Shown here: one piece after another, positions 54,936 through 63,319 of the stretch | Layout of the letters: each line of letters opens with the position of its first letter | Numbering within the stretch: position 1 is the first letter of the stretch | Assembly (NCBI RefSeq): GCF_030486405.1 | Contig: NZ_CP129613.1 | Coordinates: 806,001-870,000 of the forward strand | Length of the DNA stretch: 64,000 nucleotides | Origin: Mycolicibacterium sp. HK-90 | Lineage (GTDB): Bacteria; Actinomycetota; Actinomycetes; Mycobacteriales; Mycobacteriaceae | Reading direction: 5' to 3' | Notes under the pieces: generated by a model | What the model saw: only the letters and a program-made list of their open reading frames with translations | What the model was told of the DNA's origin: nothing | The model's database searches: none | Position numbers and translations under genes: made by a program

Positions 54936-55349
54936 ATGTCCCGGGATAGTGCCGCCAAGAAGGCCCGCCGCAAGAAGCGGCAGGCCGCTCGTGAGACACG
55001 CTGGGTCCCACAGGAGATGGTCGAGCAGCTGGCCGACATCCCGGACGCCGTCGTCGCCGATCTTGCCGAGTTCGATGAGCGAATCACCGAGCGCGGCTGG
55101 TCTTTTGACGAGGAGCAGTCCAACGACGACTACGCGGTGTGGTTCTTCGAGCCGTCCGGGGCGCCCGTGGAGGACGGTCTGCCGGTGACCTCGCTCTGGT
55201 TGGATGCGGCCGAGGACGGCGAGATCGTGCGCGTGGTGTTCGTCGGAAGCGTCGAGCGCTACGAGTTCACCCACGAGGAGTTGTACGCCGGTGCCCTCGA
55301 TGTGATCGAGGGCTACCGGCACGGCGCACCGTTGCCGGAGTTCGGGTAG
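54936..55349 (+). CDS. hypothetical protein
   Basis: 137 residues. A strongly basic N-terminus (AAKKARRKKRQAARETRW) is followed by an acidic domain with ITERGWSFDEEQSNDDYAVWFFEPSG and WLDAAEDGEIVRVVFVGS. No family was recognised. The codon use and continuous frame support a real gene. It lies 10 bp after metZ and is likely cotranscribed. Function unknown. Confidence 0.75.
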   Translation: MSRDSAAKKARRKKRQAARETRWVPQEMVEQLADIPDAVVADLAEFDERITERGWSFDEEQSNDDYAVWFFEPSGAPVEDGLPVTSLWLDAAEDGEIVRVVFVGSVERYEFTHEELYAGALDVIEGYRHGAPLPEFG

Positions 55350-55362
55350 CTGTCGCCCCGGC

Positions 55363-56778
55363 TCAGGAGCAGTTTCCGATCACTTCGCGGGCGGCACGCT
55401 CTCCGGCCTGGACCGCTCCGTTCATGAACCCGATCCACTCGTCGGCCGTTTCGACCCCGGCCCAGTGCAGTCGGCCCACGGGCGTCTTGAGCGATTCACG
55501 CGCCGAGGTCAGGGCGCCGACGGGCAAACCTCCCTCGCAGCCGAAGTGGAAAGGCTCGTCGACCCATCGTTTTTCCGAATAGTGCACGGGGCTGAGGGCT
55601 TCCGCGCCGAAAAGGTCGGCGAATGTGGTCAGCAGCGCCTCCTTCCGCCGCGCGGCATCCTCGGCGGTCTCGGCATCGAGGGAGTTGTCGGTGCTGTAGC
55701 ACGCGAGCACACCGACCGAGCCGTCCGGCGGGGAGGCGTCGAGCACGCCCGGTGCGGCGTCCCGGTCGGTCAGGGCCGAGCCGGACAGCCCGGCGGCGCG
55801 CCAGAATGGCGCCTCGTAGACGGCGTTGACCTTGCGGCCGTGCACCGGTTGCCAGGCGTCCTGGAGCCGAATACGTCGCGGCGGCAATGCCGGACGGAAT
55901 TCGATACCGCGATACGCCGGCGGGCCGACGGCGACGATGACGCGGTCGGCCTCGTACACGGATCCGCGCGCGTGCACTCTGACGCGCTTTGCCGATTGGT
56001 CGATCGCGTCGACGGGTGAGTTGAGGACCACCCGATCGCCGAGCTCTGCCGCGAGACGCAAGGACAGCGATTGCGCGCCGTGGGCGAACCGCAGGACTCC
56101 GGTCTGGCTGGTCATCAGCGAACCGATCCCGCCCCAGGTGTTGAAGACATGCAGGGCGAAGAGCAGCGAGGTGCTGGGCCGGAAGTACCCGAAGAGCGAT
56201 TCGAGGAAGTGCCTGGCGGGACCGGGCCGCACCATTTCGTCGAGCCAGGATTCGACGGTGCGCTGGTCCAACTCCCTCGCCCGCGGCGCCGACCATGGAC
56301 TCTCGATCGGTACCGACGTTGCCAGCATGTCCAGCTCCCGTACGGCTCGCAGTAGACCCATCAGGTCGGCGGCCGGCATCGGCAACGGCTTCCATCGCGA
56401 GATCAGTGTCAACGTGCCCCGGATCAACGGATGCAGCAACGGATGCGCCAGCAGCCGCATGTTGCCCAGCCGTCCGACGGTGAACGATCGGGCAGTGCCG
56501 TCGAGCAGGTACTGGAACCGTCCCTGCGTTCCGCTCTCGAACACATCGACACCGAAGCGCTCGGCCAGCCCGAGGACATGCCGGTGCTGGGGATAGATCA
56601 GCGTCGCGCCTTCGTCGACCGCTGTGCCGCCGGCCGAGCCCGTGCGAGTCCGGCCGCCGACTTGTGGCCCGGCCTCCAGCACAGTCACTGCCGGATGGCC
56701 GGCATCCACCAATTTGGTCGCCGCGGCCAGGCCCGACAGCCCGGCACCGATCACGATGACCTCGCCATGTTCCCGCAT
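55363..56778 (-). CDS. flavin-containing amine oxidase / FAD oxidoreductase
   Basis: 471 residues. The N-terminal dinucleotide-binding motif is VIVIGAGLSGLAAATKLVDAG, followed by GPQVGGRTRT (the GG motif). The C-terminal FAD contact is RLHWAGVETADEWIGFMNGAVQAGERAARE, the typical end of monoamine-oxidase relatives. The substrate is unknown. It is divergent from a TetR regulator across a 69-bp region with two strong palindromes, so it is almost certainly that regulator's target. Confidence 0.9.
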   Translation of the reverse strand: MREHGEVIVIGAGLSGLAAATKLVDAGHPAVTVLEAGPQVGGRTRTGSAGGTAVDEGATLIYPQHRHVLGLAERFGVDVFESGTQGRFQYLLDGTARSFTVGRLGNMRLLAHPLLHPLIRGTLTLISRWKPLPMPAADLMGLLRAVRELDMLATSVPIESPWSAPRARELDQRTVESWLDEMVRPGPARHFLESLFGYFRPSTSLLFALHVFNTWGGIGSLMTSQTGVLRFAHGAQSLSLRLAAELGDRVVLNSPVDAIDQSAKRVRVHARGSVYEADRVIVAVGPPAYRGIEFRPALPPRRIRLQDAWQPVHGRKVNAVYEAPFWRAAGLSGSALTDRDAAPGVLDASPPDGSVGVLACYSTDNSLDAETAEDAARRKEALLTTFADLFGAEALSPVHYSEKRWVDEPFHFGCEGGLPVGALTSARESLKTPVGRLHWAGVETADEWIGFMNGAVQAGERAAREVIGNCS

Positions 56779-56790
56779 CGCGTACCTCCT

Positions 56791-56811
56791 AATTCGTACA
56801 ACGTACGAATT
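56791..56811. promoter_or_regulatory. TetR operator 1: 21-bp perfect palindrome
   Basis: Nine-base arms AATTCGTAC and GTACGAATT are separated by AAC, with no mismatch. It lies 13 bp upstream of the amine-oxidase start. Confidence 0.85.
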
Positions 56812-56814
56812 GAC

Positions 56815-56827
56815 CGTACAACGTACG
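56815..56827. promoter_or_regulatory. TetR operator 2: tandem copy of the core
   Basis: CGTAC, AAC, GTACG repeats the core of operator 1 exactly. The centres are 20 bp apart, about two helical turns. It lies immediately upstream of TACGCT (56836-56841), the -10-like hexamer of the leaderless tetR transcript. Confidence 0.82.
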
Positions 56828-56847
56828 AAGTCGGGTACGCTAGGCCC

Positions 56848-57519
56848 GTGAGTACCGCATCAACGGAGTCGGTGTGGCTGCGCCCGGTCAAAAAGTCGCG
56901 CAATCAATCGCTGGACCGCGATCAGATCATCGCGGCCGCCGTCGCGCTCATGGACTCTGATGGGCTCGCCGGGTTGAGCATGCGCAAGCTGGCCACCAAC
57001 CTCGGTACCGCGCCGATGACCCTGTACACCTACGTGGCCACCAAAGACGATGTCCTCGAATACGCGCTCGACGGTGTCTTCGCCGAGGTGGCCGTGAACC
57101 GCGCGACGGATTGGCGCGACGCGCTGAAAGCGCTCTCCCACGGCATGTTCGAGGCGTTCCTGCGGCACCCGTGGGCGCCGACGCTCATGGGGCGGAAGCC
57201 GCCGATCGGCCCGGCCGCCACCGACCACTTCTCATCGGTCCTGGATGTGCTGTCCGGTGCGGGATTTCGTGGTGACGCACTCGCCTCCGCCGTGTCGGCC
57301 GTCTACTACTACGTGCTCGGCGCGGCGACGGCCGAGGCTGCATGGCTACAAGCCGGACAACCATTCGCCGACCTGACAGCGGTAGAGGTGGCGGATCTGG
57401 AATCGCTGCATGGGCGAGACGCCGGCCCGGCCGTTCAATTTTTCGCGGCCCGGGCCGGAGACTGTCGGCAGAGGTTCGACGGCGGGCTGGCCGTCATCCT
57501 CGAGAACTTGCGGCCCTAG
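56848..57519 (+). CDS. TetR-family regulator with C-terminal TetR_C domain
   Basis: 223 residues from GTG 56848, supported by TACGCT 6 nt upstream (leaderless). The DNA-binding part is RDQIIAAAVALMDSDGLAGLSMRKLATNLGTAPMTLYTYVATKDDVLE (helix-turn-helix at about residues 40-65), of the TetR/ActII-type with a late Tyr-Thr-Tyr. The C-terminal domain has the tetracycline-repressor-like VYYYVLGAATAE. Two palindromes in the divergent promoter are its likely operators. Its last 4 bp overlap the convergent SDR stop. Confidence 0.93.
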   Translation: MSTASTESVWLRPVKKSRNQSLDRDQIIAAAVALMDSDGLAGLSMRKLATNLGTAPMTLYTYVATKDDVLEYALDGVFAEVAVNRATDWRDALKALSHGMFEAFLRHPWAPTLMGRKPPIGPAATDHFSSVLDVLSGAGFRGDALASAVSAVYYYVLGAATAEAAWLQAGQPFADLTAVEVADLESLHGRDAGPAVQFFAARAGDCRQRFDGGLAVILENLRP

Positions 57520-58379
57520 GGCGTCCCGTTGGAATCGATCACGCCCTGGGCGGCCTGGGCGCGGTCCTCGTAGCTCTTGCGCTTGGCGGCATCGAACTCC
57601 AGGAACACGTTGTCGAGGCCCAGCTTCTTGTTCATCCAGCGACGCCCCTTTGGCGGCAGCATCTGGGCGGCCTGGGCGGTGAAGCGCAGCGGCGGCGGCA
57701 CCGACACATGCGTCTTGGGCCTGTTCAGGGTTTTGACGATGGCTGCCGCGATGTCCTCGGGCTCGACCGGCTTGATCGCTCCACCGGACTTGGTGCCCGC
57801 GATCAGGTCGGTGTTGGTGAACGGCGGCATGATCACCGAAACGTCGACCCCGTGCGGCGCCATCTCGTCGGCCAGCGCGGTCGACAGCCCGACCACGGCG
57901 TACTTGGCGCCGACATAGACCACCTGGCCCGGCAGCGGGATCAAGCCCGACAGCGAGGCGATGTTGATGATGTGGCCGCTGCGGCGCTTGACCATCTCCG
58001 GCAGTGCCAACTGGCAACCGGTGAGCACGCCGTAGACGTTGACCTCGATGTTGGACCGGATCGACTGCTCGGACTGCTCCAGGAACGGCCCGACGGGCAT
58101 GACGCCGGCGTTGTTGATCAGCACGTCCATCTGCCCACCGCCGTCGGTGCGGGCCTTGTCGAGGAAGGTCGCGAACGATTCGCGGTCGGTCACGTCCAGC
58201 GGGTAGCCGGAGACCTGGCCGAGCTTGGTCAGCTCGACGACGGCCGACTCCTGAAGGGCCACGTCACGGTCGCCGATGACGACGCGGGCACCCTGGGCCA
58301 GCAGGGCCTTGGCGGTGGCGTAGCCGATGCCGCGGGCGGCACCGGTGATCGCGATGGTCTTGCCCCTGATGTTGTCCAT
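57516..58379 (-). CDS. short-chain dehydrogenase/reductase
   Basis: 287 residues from ATG 58379 ([17 protein letters not shown]). SDR motifs are [12 protein letters not shown] (about 11-22), NNAGV near 92, NIASLSG with the catalytic Ser, and YVGAKYA with Tyr and Lys. A longer C-terminal region with basic residues ([16 protein letters not shown]) is typical of mycobacterial membrane-associated SDRs. It is divergent from a methyltransferase gene 61 bp away. Substrate unknown. Confidence 0.89.
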   Translation of the reverse strand: MDNIRGKTIAITGAARGIGYATAKALLAQGARVVIGDRDVALQESAVVELTKLGQVSGYPLDVTDRESFATFLDKARTDGGGQMDVLINNAGVMPVGPFLEQSEQSIRSNIEVNVYGVLTGCQLALPEMVKRRSGHIINIASLSGLIPLPGQVVYVGAKYAVVGLSTALADEMAPHGVDVSVIMPPFTNTDLIAGTKSGGAIKPVEPEDIAAAIVKTLNRPKTHVSVPPPLRFTAQAAQMLPPKGRRWMNKKLGLDNVFLEFDAAKRKSYEDRAQAAQGVIDSNGTP

Positions 58380-58440
58380 GGCGGCGAACTTTACACGTGT
58401 CAAGTTTTGCGCGAAAGGGGTCGGCGTAGCGTGGGCGGGC

Positions 58441-59487
58441 GTGACGGCTGAAGACTTCACCGAGCGGATCACGACTGCGATCGACAATGCCGGACTGGTC
58501 CTGTTGCTCAGCATCGGCCACCAGGCCGGACTGTTCGACGCGATGGTGAAGCTACCGCCGGCAAAGAGCGGCGAGATCGCCGACGCGGCCGGTCTCGACG
58601 AACGCTATGTCCGCGAATGGCTCGGTGGGATGACCGCCGCCCAGGTGGTCGACTACGACGCCGACGCCGCGACCTATCGGTTGCCCGACCACCGCGCCGC
58701 GGCGTTGACCCGTGCGGCCGGCCTGAACAACCTGGCCCGCCTGGCGCAGTACGTGCCGCTGATGTGTGAGGTCGAACAGAAGATCCTCGGCTGCTTCCGC
58801 GACGGCGGTGGTCTGAGCTACGACGACTATCCGCGCTTCCACACCATCATGGCCGAGCGCAGCGGCGAGGTTTTCGACGCCGCCCTCGTCAGTGCCGTGC
58901 TGCCCTTGGTCGAGGGTCTGCCACAGCGGCTCGAGGCAGGCATCGACGTTGCCGACTTCGGCTGCGGCAGTGGATACGCCGTCGGTCTGATGGCTCGGGC
59001 CTATCCGGCGAGCCGCTTCACCGGCATCGACTTCTCCGAGGAGGCGACCGCCACCGGAGCCGCCGACGCGGCGCAGCGCGGATTGACCAATGCCTCCTTC
59101 GTCGCGGCCGATCTCGCGGCCCTCGATCAGGAGGCGGACTATGACGTCATCACCGCGTTCGACGCCATTCATGACCAGGCGCAGCCCGCCCGGGTGCTGG
59201 AGAACATCTATCGCGCGCTCAAGCCGGGTGGCGTTCTCGTCATGGCCGACGTGAAGGCGTCAAGCCGGCTTGAGGACAACATCGGTGTCGCGATGAGTAC
59301 GTACCGCTACACCGTCTCGCTGATGCATTGCATGTCGGTCTCGCTCGGCCTCGGTGGTGCCGGGCTCGGGACCATGTGGGGCAGGCAGCTGGCGGTGTCG
59401 ATGCTGAACGAGGCCGGCTTCACCGACGTGGAAGTCGCCGAACTCGACCAGGACCCGTCGAACTACTACTACCTCGCCAGGAAATAG
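58441..59487 (+). CDS. class I SAM-dependent methyltransferase (Rv2258c-like)
   Basis: 348 residues from GTG 58441. The N-terminal winged-helix dimerisation domain starts [22 protein letters not shown], with [18 protein letters not shown]. The SAM-binding core is [20 protein letters not shown] (motif I) and [10 protein letters not shown] (motif II). It resembles the Rv2258c group of mycobacterial methyltransferases, whose substrates are unknown. The AraC gene is convergent, 2 bp after the stop. Confidence 0.9.
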   Translation: MTAEDFTERITTAIDNAGLVLLLSIGHQAGLFDAMVKLPPAKSGEIADAAGLDERYVREWLGGMTAAQVVDYDADAATYRLPDHRAAALTRAAGLNNLARLAQYVPLMCEVEQKILGCFRDGGGLSYDDYPRFHTIMAERSGEVFDAALVSAVLPLVEGLPQRLEAGIDVADFGCGSGYAVGLMARAYPASRFTGIDFSEEATATGAADAAQRGLTNASFVAADLAALDQEADYDVITAFDAIHDQAQPARVLENIYRALKPGGVLVMADVKASSRLEDNIGVAMSTYRYTVSLMHCMSVSLGLGGAGLGTMWGRQLAVSMLNEAGFTDVEVAELDQDPSNYYYLARK

Positions 59488-59489
59488 CG

Positions 59490-60308
59490 TCAGCCGTTCT
59501 TCCGGTACTGGCTGGGCGTCGTGCCGGTGCGGGCGCGAAACGTGGTGGCGAAGTGGCTCGGCGTCGAGAAGCCGGCGTCCTTGCTGATCTCCGCGATCGA
59601 TCTCGAGGTGTGGACCAGAAGCTGTTTCGCCCGGCGAATGCGACGGTCGAGCAGGTACTGGTGCGGTGAGGTGTGGAACGTGTCGCGGAACGTCCTGGCG
59701 AGTTGGTCTCTGGTCACGCCCATGTGGTCGGCGAGGCCGGACAACGAGATATCGGAGTCGAGATTGTCCTCCAGGTACTCGACCACCTTGGCCTGCGACG
59801 CCTGGTCCCAGATCCGGTCTCGGCCGCCCCGCCGCAAGAAGTCGGCGGCTATCCGCCTTCGGAACACGTCGGCCAGGGATTCGGAGAGCAGCCGGGCGAG
59901 TGCGTCTTTCCGGCCGACGACACTGTGCATGCGGTTGATGAGGTGCAGCAGCAGCGGATCGTGATGCCGCACAGTCGGAGCGATGTCATGGTCACCGAAA
60001 AGGTGCGTCGGGGTGCGTACTTCGCAGAACGCCACCGAGCGGCCCTGGGCCAGGGCCGCATAGCGTTGCTCGGCCGGGATGATCCAGAGGTCGCCGACCC
60101 GCGGTAGTGCCGGTCCCGACGGTCCGCGTTCGAACTCCACCTCCATCGTCGCGAGGTCGCCGGCCCGATGCACCACGAGGATGTGCTCGGGGTCGCTGAA
60201 CTGCCAGTCGGTCGGGGTTTCGACGGACTCGGTGACGAAGGCGAACCGCATGTCGTCGAACGCCAGGACTTGCCGCGACAGGAAAGTCCGCTCGTTCGCC
60301 TGCGTCAT
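59490..60308 (-). CDS. AraC-family transcriptional regulator 1
   Basis: 272 residues from ATG 60308 (MTQANERTFLSRQVLAFDD). The N-terminal sensing domain has HILVVHRAGD and LWIIPAEQRYAALAQG. The C-terminal double helix-turn-helix is LSGLADHMGVTRDQLARTFRDTFHTSPHQYLLDRRIRRAKQLL and IAEISKDAGFSTPSHFATTFRARTGTTPSQYRKNG (about residues 170-272). It is a paralog of the next gene upstream on the same strand. Target unknown; neighbours are a methyltransferase and an SDR. Confidence 0.92.
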   Translation of the reverse strand: MTQANERTFLSRQVLAFDDMRFAFVTESVETPTDWQFSDPEHILVVHRAGDLATMEVEFERGPSGPALPRVGDLWIIPAEQRYAALAQGRSVAFCEVRTPTHLFGDHDIAPTVRHHDPLLLHLINRMHSVVGRKDALARLLSESLADVFRRRIAADFLRRGGRDRIWDQASQAKVVEYLEDNLDSDISLSGLADHMGVTRDQLARTFRDTFHTSPHQYLLDRRIRRAKQLLVHTSRSIAEISKDAGFSTPSHFATTFRARTGTTPSQYRKNG

Positions 60309-60372
60309 GGGTACGGCTTTCCCGCAAGTCCGCAGCAAATTCGGAAGCGCCCGATCCCATCGGTTCTTAAGG

Positions 60373-61155
60373 TCAAGGTCGTGTCCTTCGAATAGGCGGT
60401 AAGGGCGCGCTGCCCGATCGCCCCGCTGACCTCCCTGCGTGCAGGGTGGGGCGATCGGGATTCTCCCTGTATTGGGTCGGGGTGACCCCGGTTCGGTTCT
60501 TGAACACGGTGCTGAAGTGGCTCGGAGTGGAGAACCCGACGCTGAGGCCGATCTCGGTGACCGACTCTCCGCTGGTACGCAGCAACGATTTCGCGCGGGC
60601 GATGCGCCGGTCGATGACGAACTGGTGCGGTGTGGTCCTGTACGCCGCGAGGAAAGCACGGGCAAATGCGCGAACCGGCATGCCCAGGTGGTGGGCGAGC
60701 GCGCGCTGGCTCGTGTCGACGTCGGCGCCGCGGTCGAGGTACGCCAGGAGCCGTTCCTTCGTGACGTCGTCGAAGGCGTCGTCGGTCGTCGATCCCGCCG
60801 TGAAAGTCTCGATGAGGTGCAACCGGAGGGCGGTGGTGAGGGATTCGGCAAGGTGCCGCTCGGTGATGCCCCCGCGACCGGCCAGTTGCCGGATCGTTCT
60901 GGCGAGTTCTCGGGTGAGGGCGTGCCGGGGCCCGGTCAGTGGCTGCCCGGCGGTGCCGTCGATGACCCGCGTCGGGAGGACGACTCGGGCGATCGTGCCC
61001 ACGGATCGGCGGGCGGCGAAGCGCTGATCGGCGGGGATCAGCCAGAGGTCGTCGCGATGCGGCTGTGTCGCGCTGATCGCGGCGATGAGCCAGTTCCGTT
61101 GCCCTCCAGACGGATGCGGGGGAACCGGGTCGATGCGTTCGGGAAACTGGCCCAT
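60373..61155 (-). CDS. AraC-family transcriptional regulator 2
   Basis: 260 residues from ATG 61155, preceded by AGGAG. The N-terminal sensing domain is shorter than in the neighbour, with LWLIPADQRFAARRS matching LWIIPAEQRYAALAQ of regulator 1. The C-terminal AraC domain carries LAHHLGMPVRAFARAFLAAYRTTPHQFVIDRRIARAKSLL and VGFSTPSHFSTVFKNRTGVTPTQYREN. The basic tail after this (HAGRSAGRSGSAP) is unusual. A tandem duplicate of regulator 1 that has diverged strongly in its sensor. Confidence 0.88.
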   Translation of the reverse strand: MGQFPERIDPVPPHPSGGQRNWLIAAISATQPHRDDLWLIPADQRFAARRSVGTIARVVLPTRVIDGTAGQPLTGPRHALTRELARTIRQLAGRGGITERHLAESLTTALRLHLIETFTAGSTTDDAFDDVTKERLLAYLDRGADVDTSQRALAHHLGMPVRAFARAFLAAYRTTPHQFVIDRRIARAKSLLRTSGESVTEIGLSVGFSTPSHFSTVFKNRTGVTPTQYRENPDRPTLHAGRSAGRSGSAPLPPIRRTRP

Positions 61156-61357
61156 GGCGGAACTCCTGCGGGTTCTGGCGGACACGTGACCTCACCCGGA
61201 GGTGGCCGTATCCCGTCCGTGCCGGACGTCGTTTCGCGTTGAACTCGGGCAAATCCAGATGCTACCGGGTGGGGCGGGGTTTCGATCACGCTGATCGTGG
61301 GTGGAATCCTGCGGGCGGATCTGCGTTGGAAGTGCTGTGGGTATAGAAACGGTGGTG

Positions 61358-61855
61358 ATGTCAGCCTCCGTGAGTGGTGTGCGGTTCGTTGCGGCCGGCC
61401 TGGATGACCCGGTTGCCGCACCGTTGTTGGCTGAGCTTGCGGTCGAGTATTCGGAGCGCTACGGCGGAACGCCAGACCGGATGATGGTCTGGCTGCGCGG
61501 ACGCTCTGACGGTGAGTTCGCGCCGCCCGGCGGCGGGCTGTACATCGGACTGCTCGACGGTGCGCCGGTCACCGGTGGGGCCTTCACCCGGTTCGACGAC
61601 GAGACCGCCGAGCTCAAACGCATCTGGACCGACAGCCGTTATCGGCAGCGCGGATTCGGCACGGCGCTGCTGGCACACCTGGAACGGGAGATCGCCGGAC
61701 GGGGGTACCGGCGGGTCTATCTGACGACGGGTCATCTGCAACCGGAGGCCGAGGCGCTGTACGGTTCGGCGGGCTACACCCGGCTGATCGCGCCGTTGCC
61801 GGCCGAGGGCGAGGGTGCGGTGTTCCCGATCGCGTTCGAGAAAGAACTGGGATGA
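61358..61855 (+). CDS. GNAT-family acetyltransferase
   Basis: 165 residues from ATG 61358 (MSASVSGVRFVAAGLDD); earlier GTG starts at 61301 or 61337 are open. GNAT core: GGAFTRFDDETAELKRIWTDSRYRQRGFGTALLAHLEREI, where RQRGFGTALL is the acetyl-CoA loop, then YLTTGHLQPEAEALYGSAGY. Substrate unknown. It ends in an ATGA overlap with the LLM gene. Confidence 0.88.
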   Translation: MSASVSGVRFVAAGLDDPVAAPLLAELAVEYSERYGGTPDRMMVWLRGRSDGEFAPPGGGLYIGLLDGAPVTGGAFTRFDDETAELKRIWTDSRYRQRGFGTALLAHLEREIAGRGYRRVYLTTGHLQPEAEALYGSAGYTRLIAPLPAEGEGAVFPIAFEKELG

Positions 61856-62967
61856 CCGCCGAGGAGCCGAAGGTGGCGCCGCTCTCGATTCTCGACCTGG
61901 CTCCGATCAGCGCGGGCAGTGATGCCGCGACGGCGTTGCGCAACACCGTCGATCTGGCCCGGCGGGCCGAACAGTGGGGTTACCGGCGGTATTGGGTTGC
62001 CGAACACCACTTCGTATCGGTGGCCAGCTCGTCGCCGGCGGTGCTGGTGGGGCAGATCGCCGCCGCCACCGAGCGGATCAGGGTCGGTACCGCGGCGGTG
62101 CAGCTCGGCCACACCACGGCCGTCGCCGTGGTGGAGAGCTTCGCGACGCTGGCGGCGTTCTATCCCGGCCGGATCGATCTCGGAGTCGGCCGCTCCGGCC
62201 AGAAACGCGCCGAAGCGGTGCGCGACAGACCCAGGGAACCCAGGCCGCCCCGCGAATGGCACGAGATCGACGGTGTCGTGATCCCAACGCCGTACGACGT
62301 CGCCGCGCTGATGCGCGACCCGCGGTTGCGGTCGCGGATGGCCGTGCTGCAGCAAACCGGAGCTGTCACACCGGATTTCGCCGAACAGTTGGACGACATC
62401 CTGGCCATGCTGACGGGCAGCTATCAGGTGGGCACGGTGGTGCCCGGGGTCGGCGCCGACCTGACGCCGTGGGTGTTCGGCAGTACCAAAGGGCAGAGTG
62501 CACGCGTCGCCGCCGCACGCGGACTGCCGTTCGTGGCCAGCTATCACATCACCCCGGCGACGGCTCTTGAGGCAATCGAGGTGTACCGCAACGGTTTCAC
62601 CCCGTCGGCGTACCTGTCGGAGCCATACGTGGTGGTGTCGGCCGACGTGGTGGTGGCCGACGATGAGTCCACCGCACGTCATCTGGCGTCCAGTTACGGT
62701 CACTGGGTGCATTCGATCCGCGCCGAGGGCGGTGCGGCGCCCTACCCCGATCCGGACGACAGCCGGCCGTTGACTGCCGAGCAGCTCGATGTGGTGCGGG
62801 ACCGCACCGCAACGCAATTCGTCGGTGACCCGGATCAGGTGGCCGCGCGGCTGGAGGCGTTGCAGCGGCTCAGCCGGGCCGACGAACTGGTGATCACCTC
62901 GGTGACCCACCGACACGACGACCGGCTGCGCTCTCACCAGCTGTTGGCCGAGCGGTGGGGGCATTAG
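61852..62967 (+). CDS. LLM-class flavin-dependent oxidoreductase
   Basis: 371 residues from an ATG overlapping the GNAT stop. Luciferase-like barrel of the MsnO8/YhbW-type: LSILDLAPISAGSDAATALRNT, YRRYWVAEHHFVSVASSSPAVLVGQIAA, IRVGTAAVQLGHTTAVAVVESFATLAAFYPGRIDLGVGRS, and WVFGSTKGQSARVAAARGLPFVASYHITP. Flavin or F420 as cofactor. Coupled with an acetyltransferase, so the pair may detoxify or modify one small molecule. Confidence 0.89.
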   Translation: MTAEEPKVAPLSILDLAPISAGSDAATALRNTVDLARRAEQWGYRRYWVAEHHFVSVASSSPAVLVGQIAAATERIRVGTAAVQLGHTTAVAVVESFATLAAFYPGRIDLGVGRSGQKRAEAVRDRPREPRPPREWHEIDGVVIPTPYDVAALMRDPRLRSRMAVLQQTGAVTPDFAEQLDDILAMLTGSYQVGTVVPGVGADLTPWVFGSTKGQSARVAAARGLPFVASYHITPATALEAIEVYRNGFTPSAYLSEPYVVVSADVVVADDESTARHLASSYGHWVHSIRAEGGAAPYPDPDDSRPLTAEQLDVVRDRTATQFVGDPDQVAARLEALQRLSRADELVITSVTHRHDDRLRSHQLLAERWGH

Positions 62968-62988
62968 CGGCTAGGCTGGCCCCCGACG

Positions 62989-63315
62989 TTGTCGTATCCG
63001 CTAGGGGTGTATTTGCCGAGTGCGCAGGTAATCGTGGGATCGCTGCTGCTGGCAGCGGCTGCGGTGGTGTTTGCGAGCGGGGTGGCTTTGCGGCTGTTCA
63101 TCGGCCGCCGGTCGGAGTCGGCGCAGTCACGGCGACGGATGCACGCGTTTCGCCGGACCAAATTCGCCCGGGTGCTGTTCGGGGCGGTCTACGACGACGA
63201 GGTGTTCGACCCCGACGAACTCGACCAGATGGTCCTGATGCCGACGATCGTGCTGGCCTGCGGTCTGTGCCTGACGGGATTTTTCCTGCTGGGGTACCGC
63301 GTCCTGCAGCACTAG
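62989..63315 (+). CDS. small membrane protein
   Basis: 108 residues from TTG 62989 or, shorter, GTG 63007. Two transmembrane helices (about 13-37 and 84-103) separated by a basic then acidic loop (RRSESAQSRRRMHAF, then DDEVFDPDELDQM). No family recognised. TAGGCT lies 15 nt before the TTG. Function unknown. Confidence 0.65.
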   Translation: MSYPLGVYLPSAQVIVGSLLLAAAAVVFASGVALRLFIGRRSESAQSRRRMHAFRRTKFARVLFGAVYDDEVFDPDELDQMVLMPTIVLACGLCLTGFFLLGYRVLQH

Positions 63316-63319
63316 ATGC

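Noticed and set aside
53591..55123. 510-codon open frame antisense to metZ
   Set aside because: Shadow of metZ in GC-rich DNA. The metZ motifs and operon structure are clear on the plus strand.
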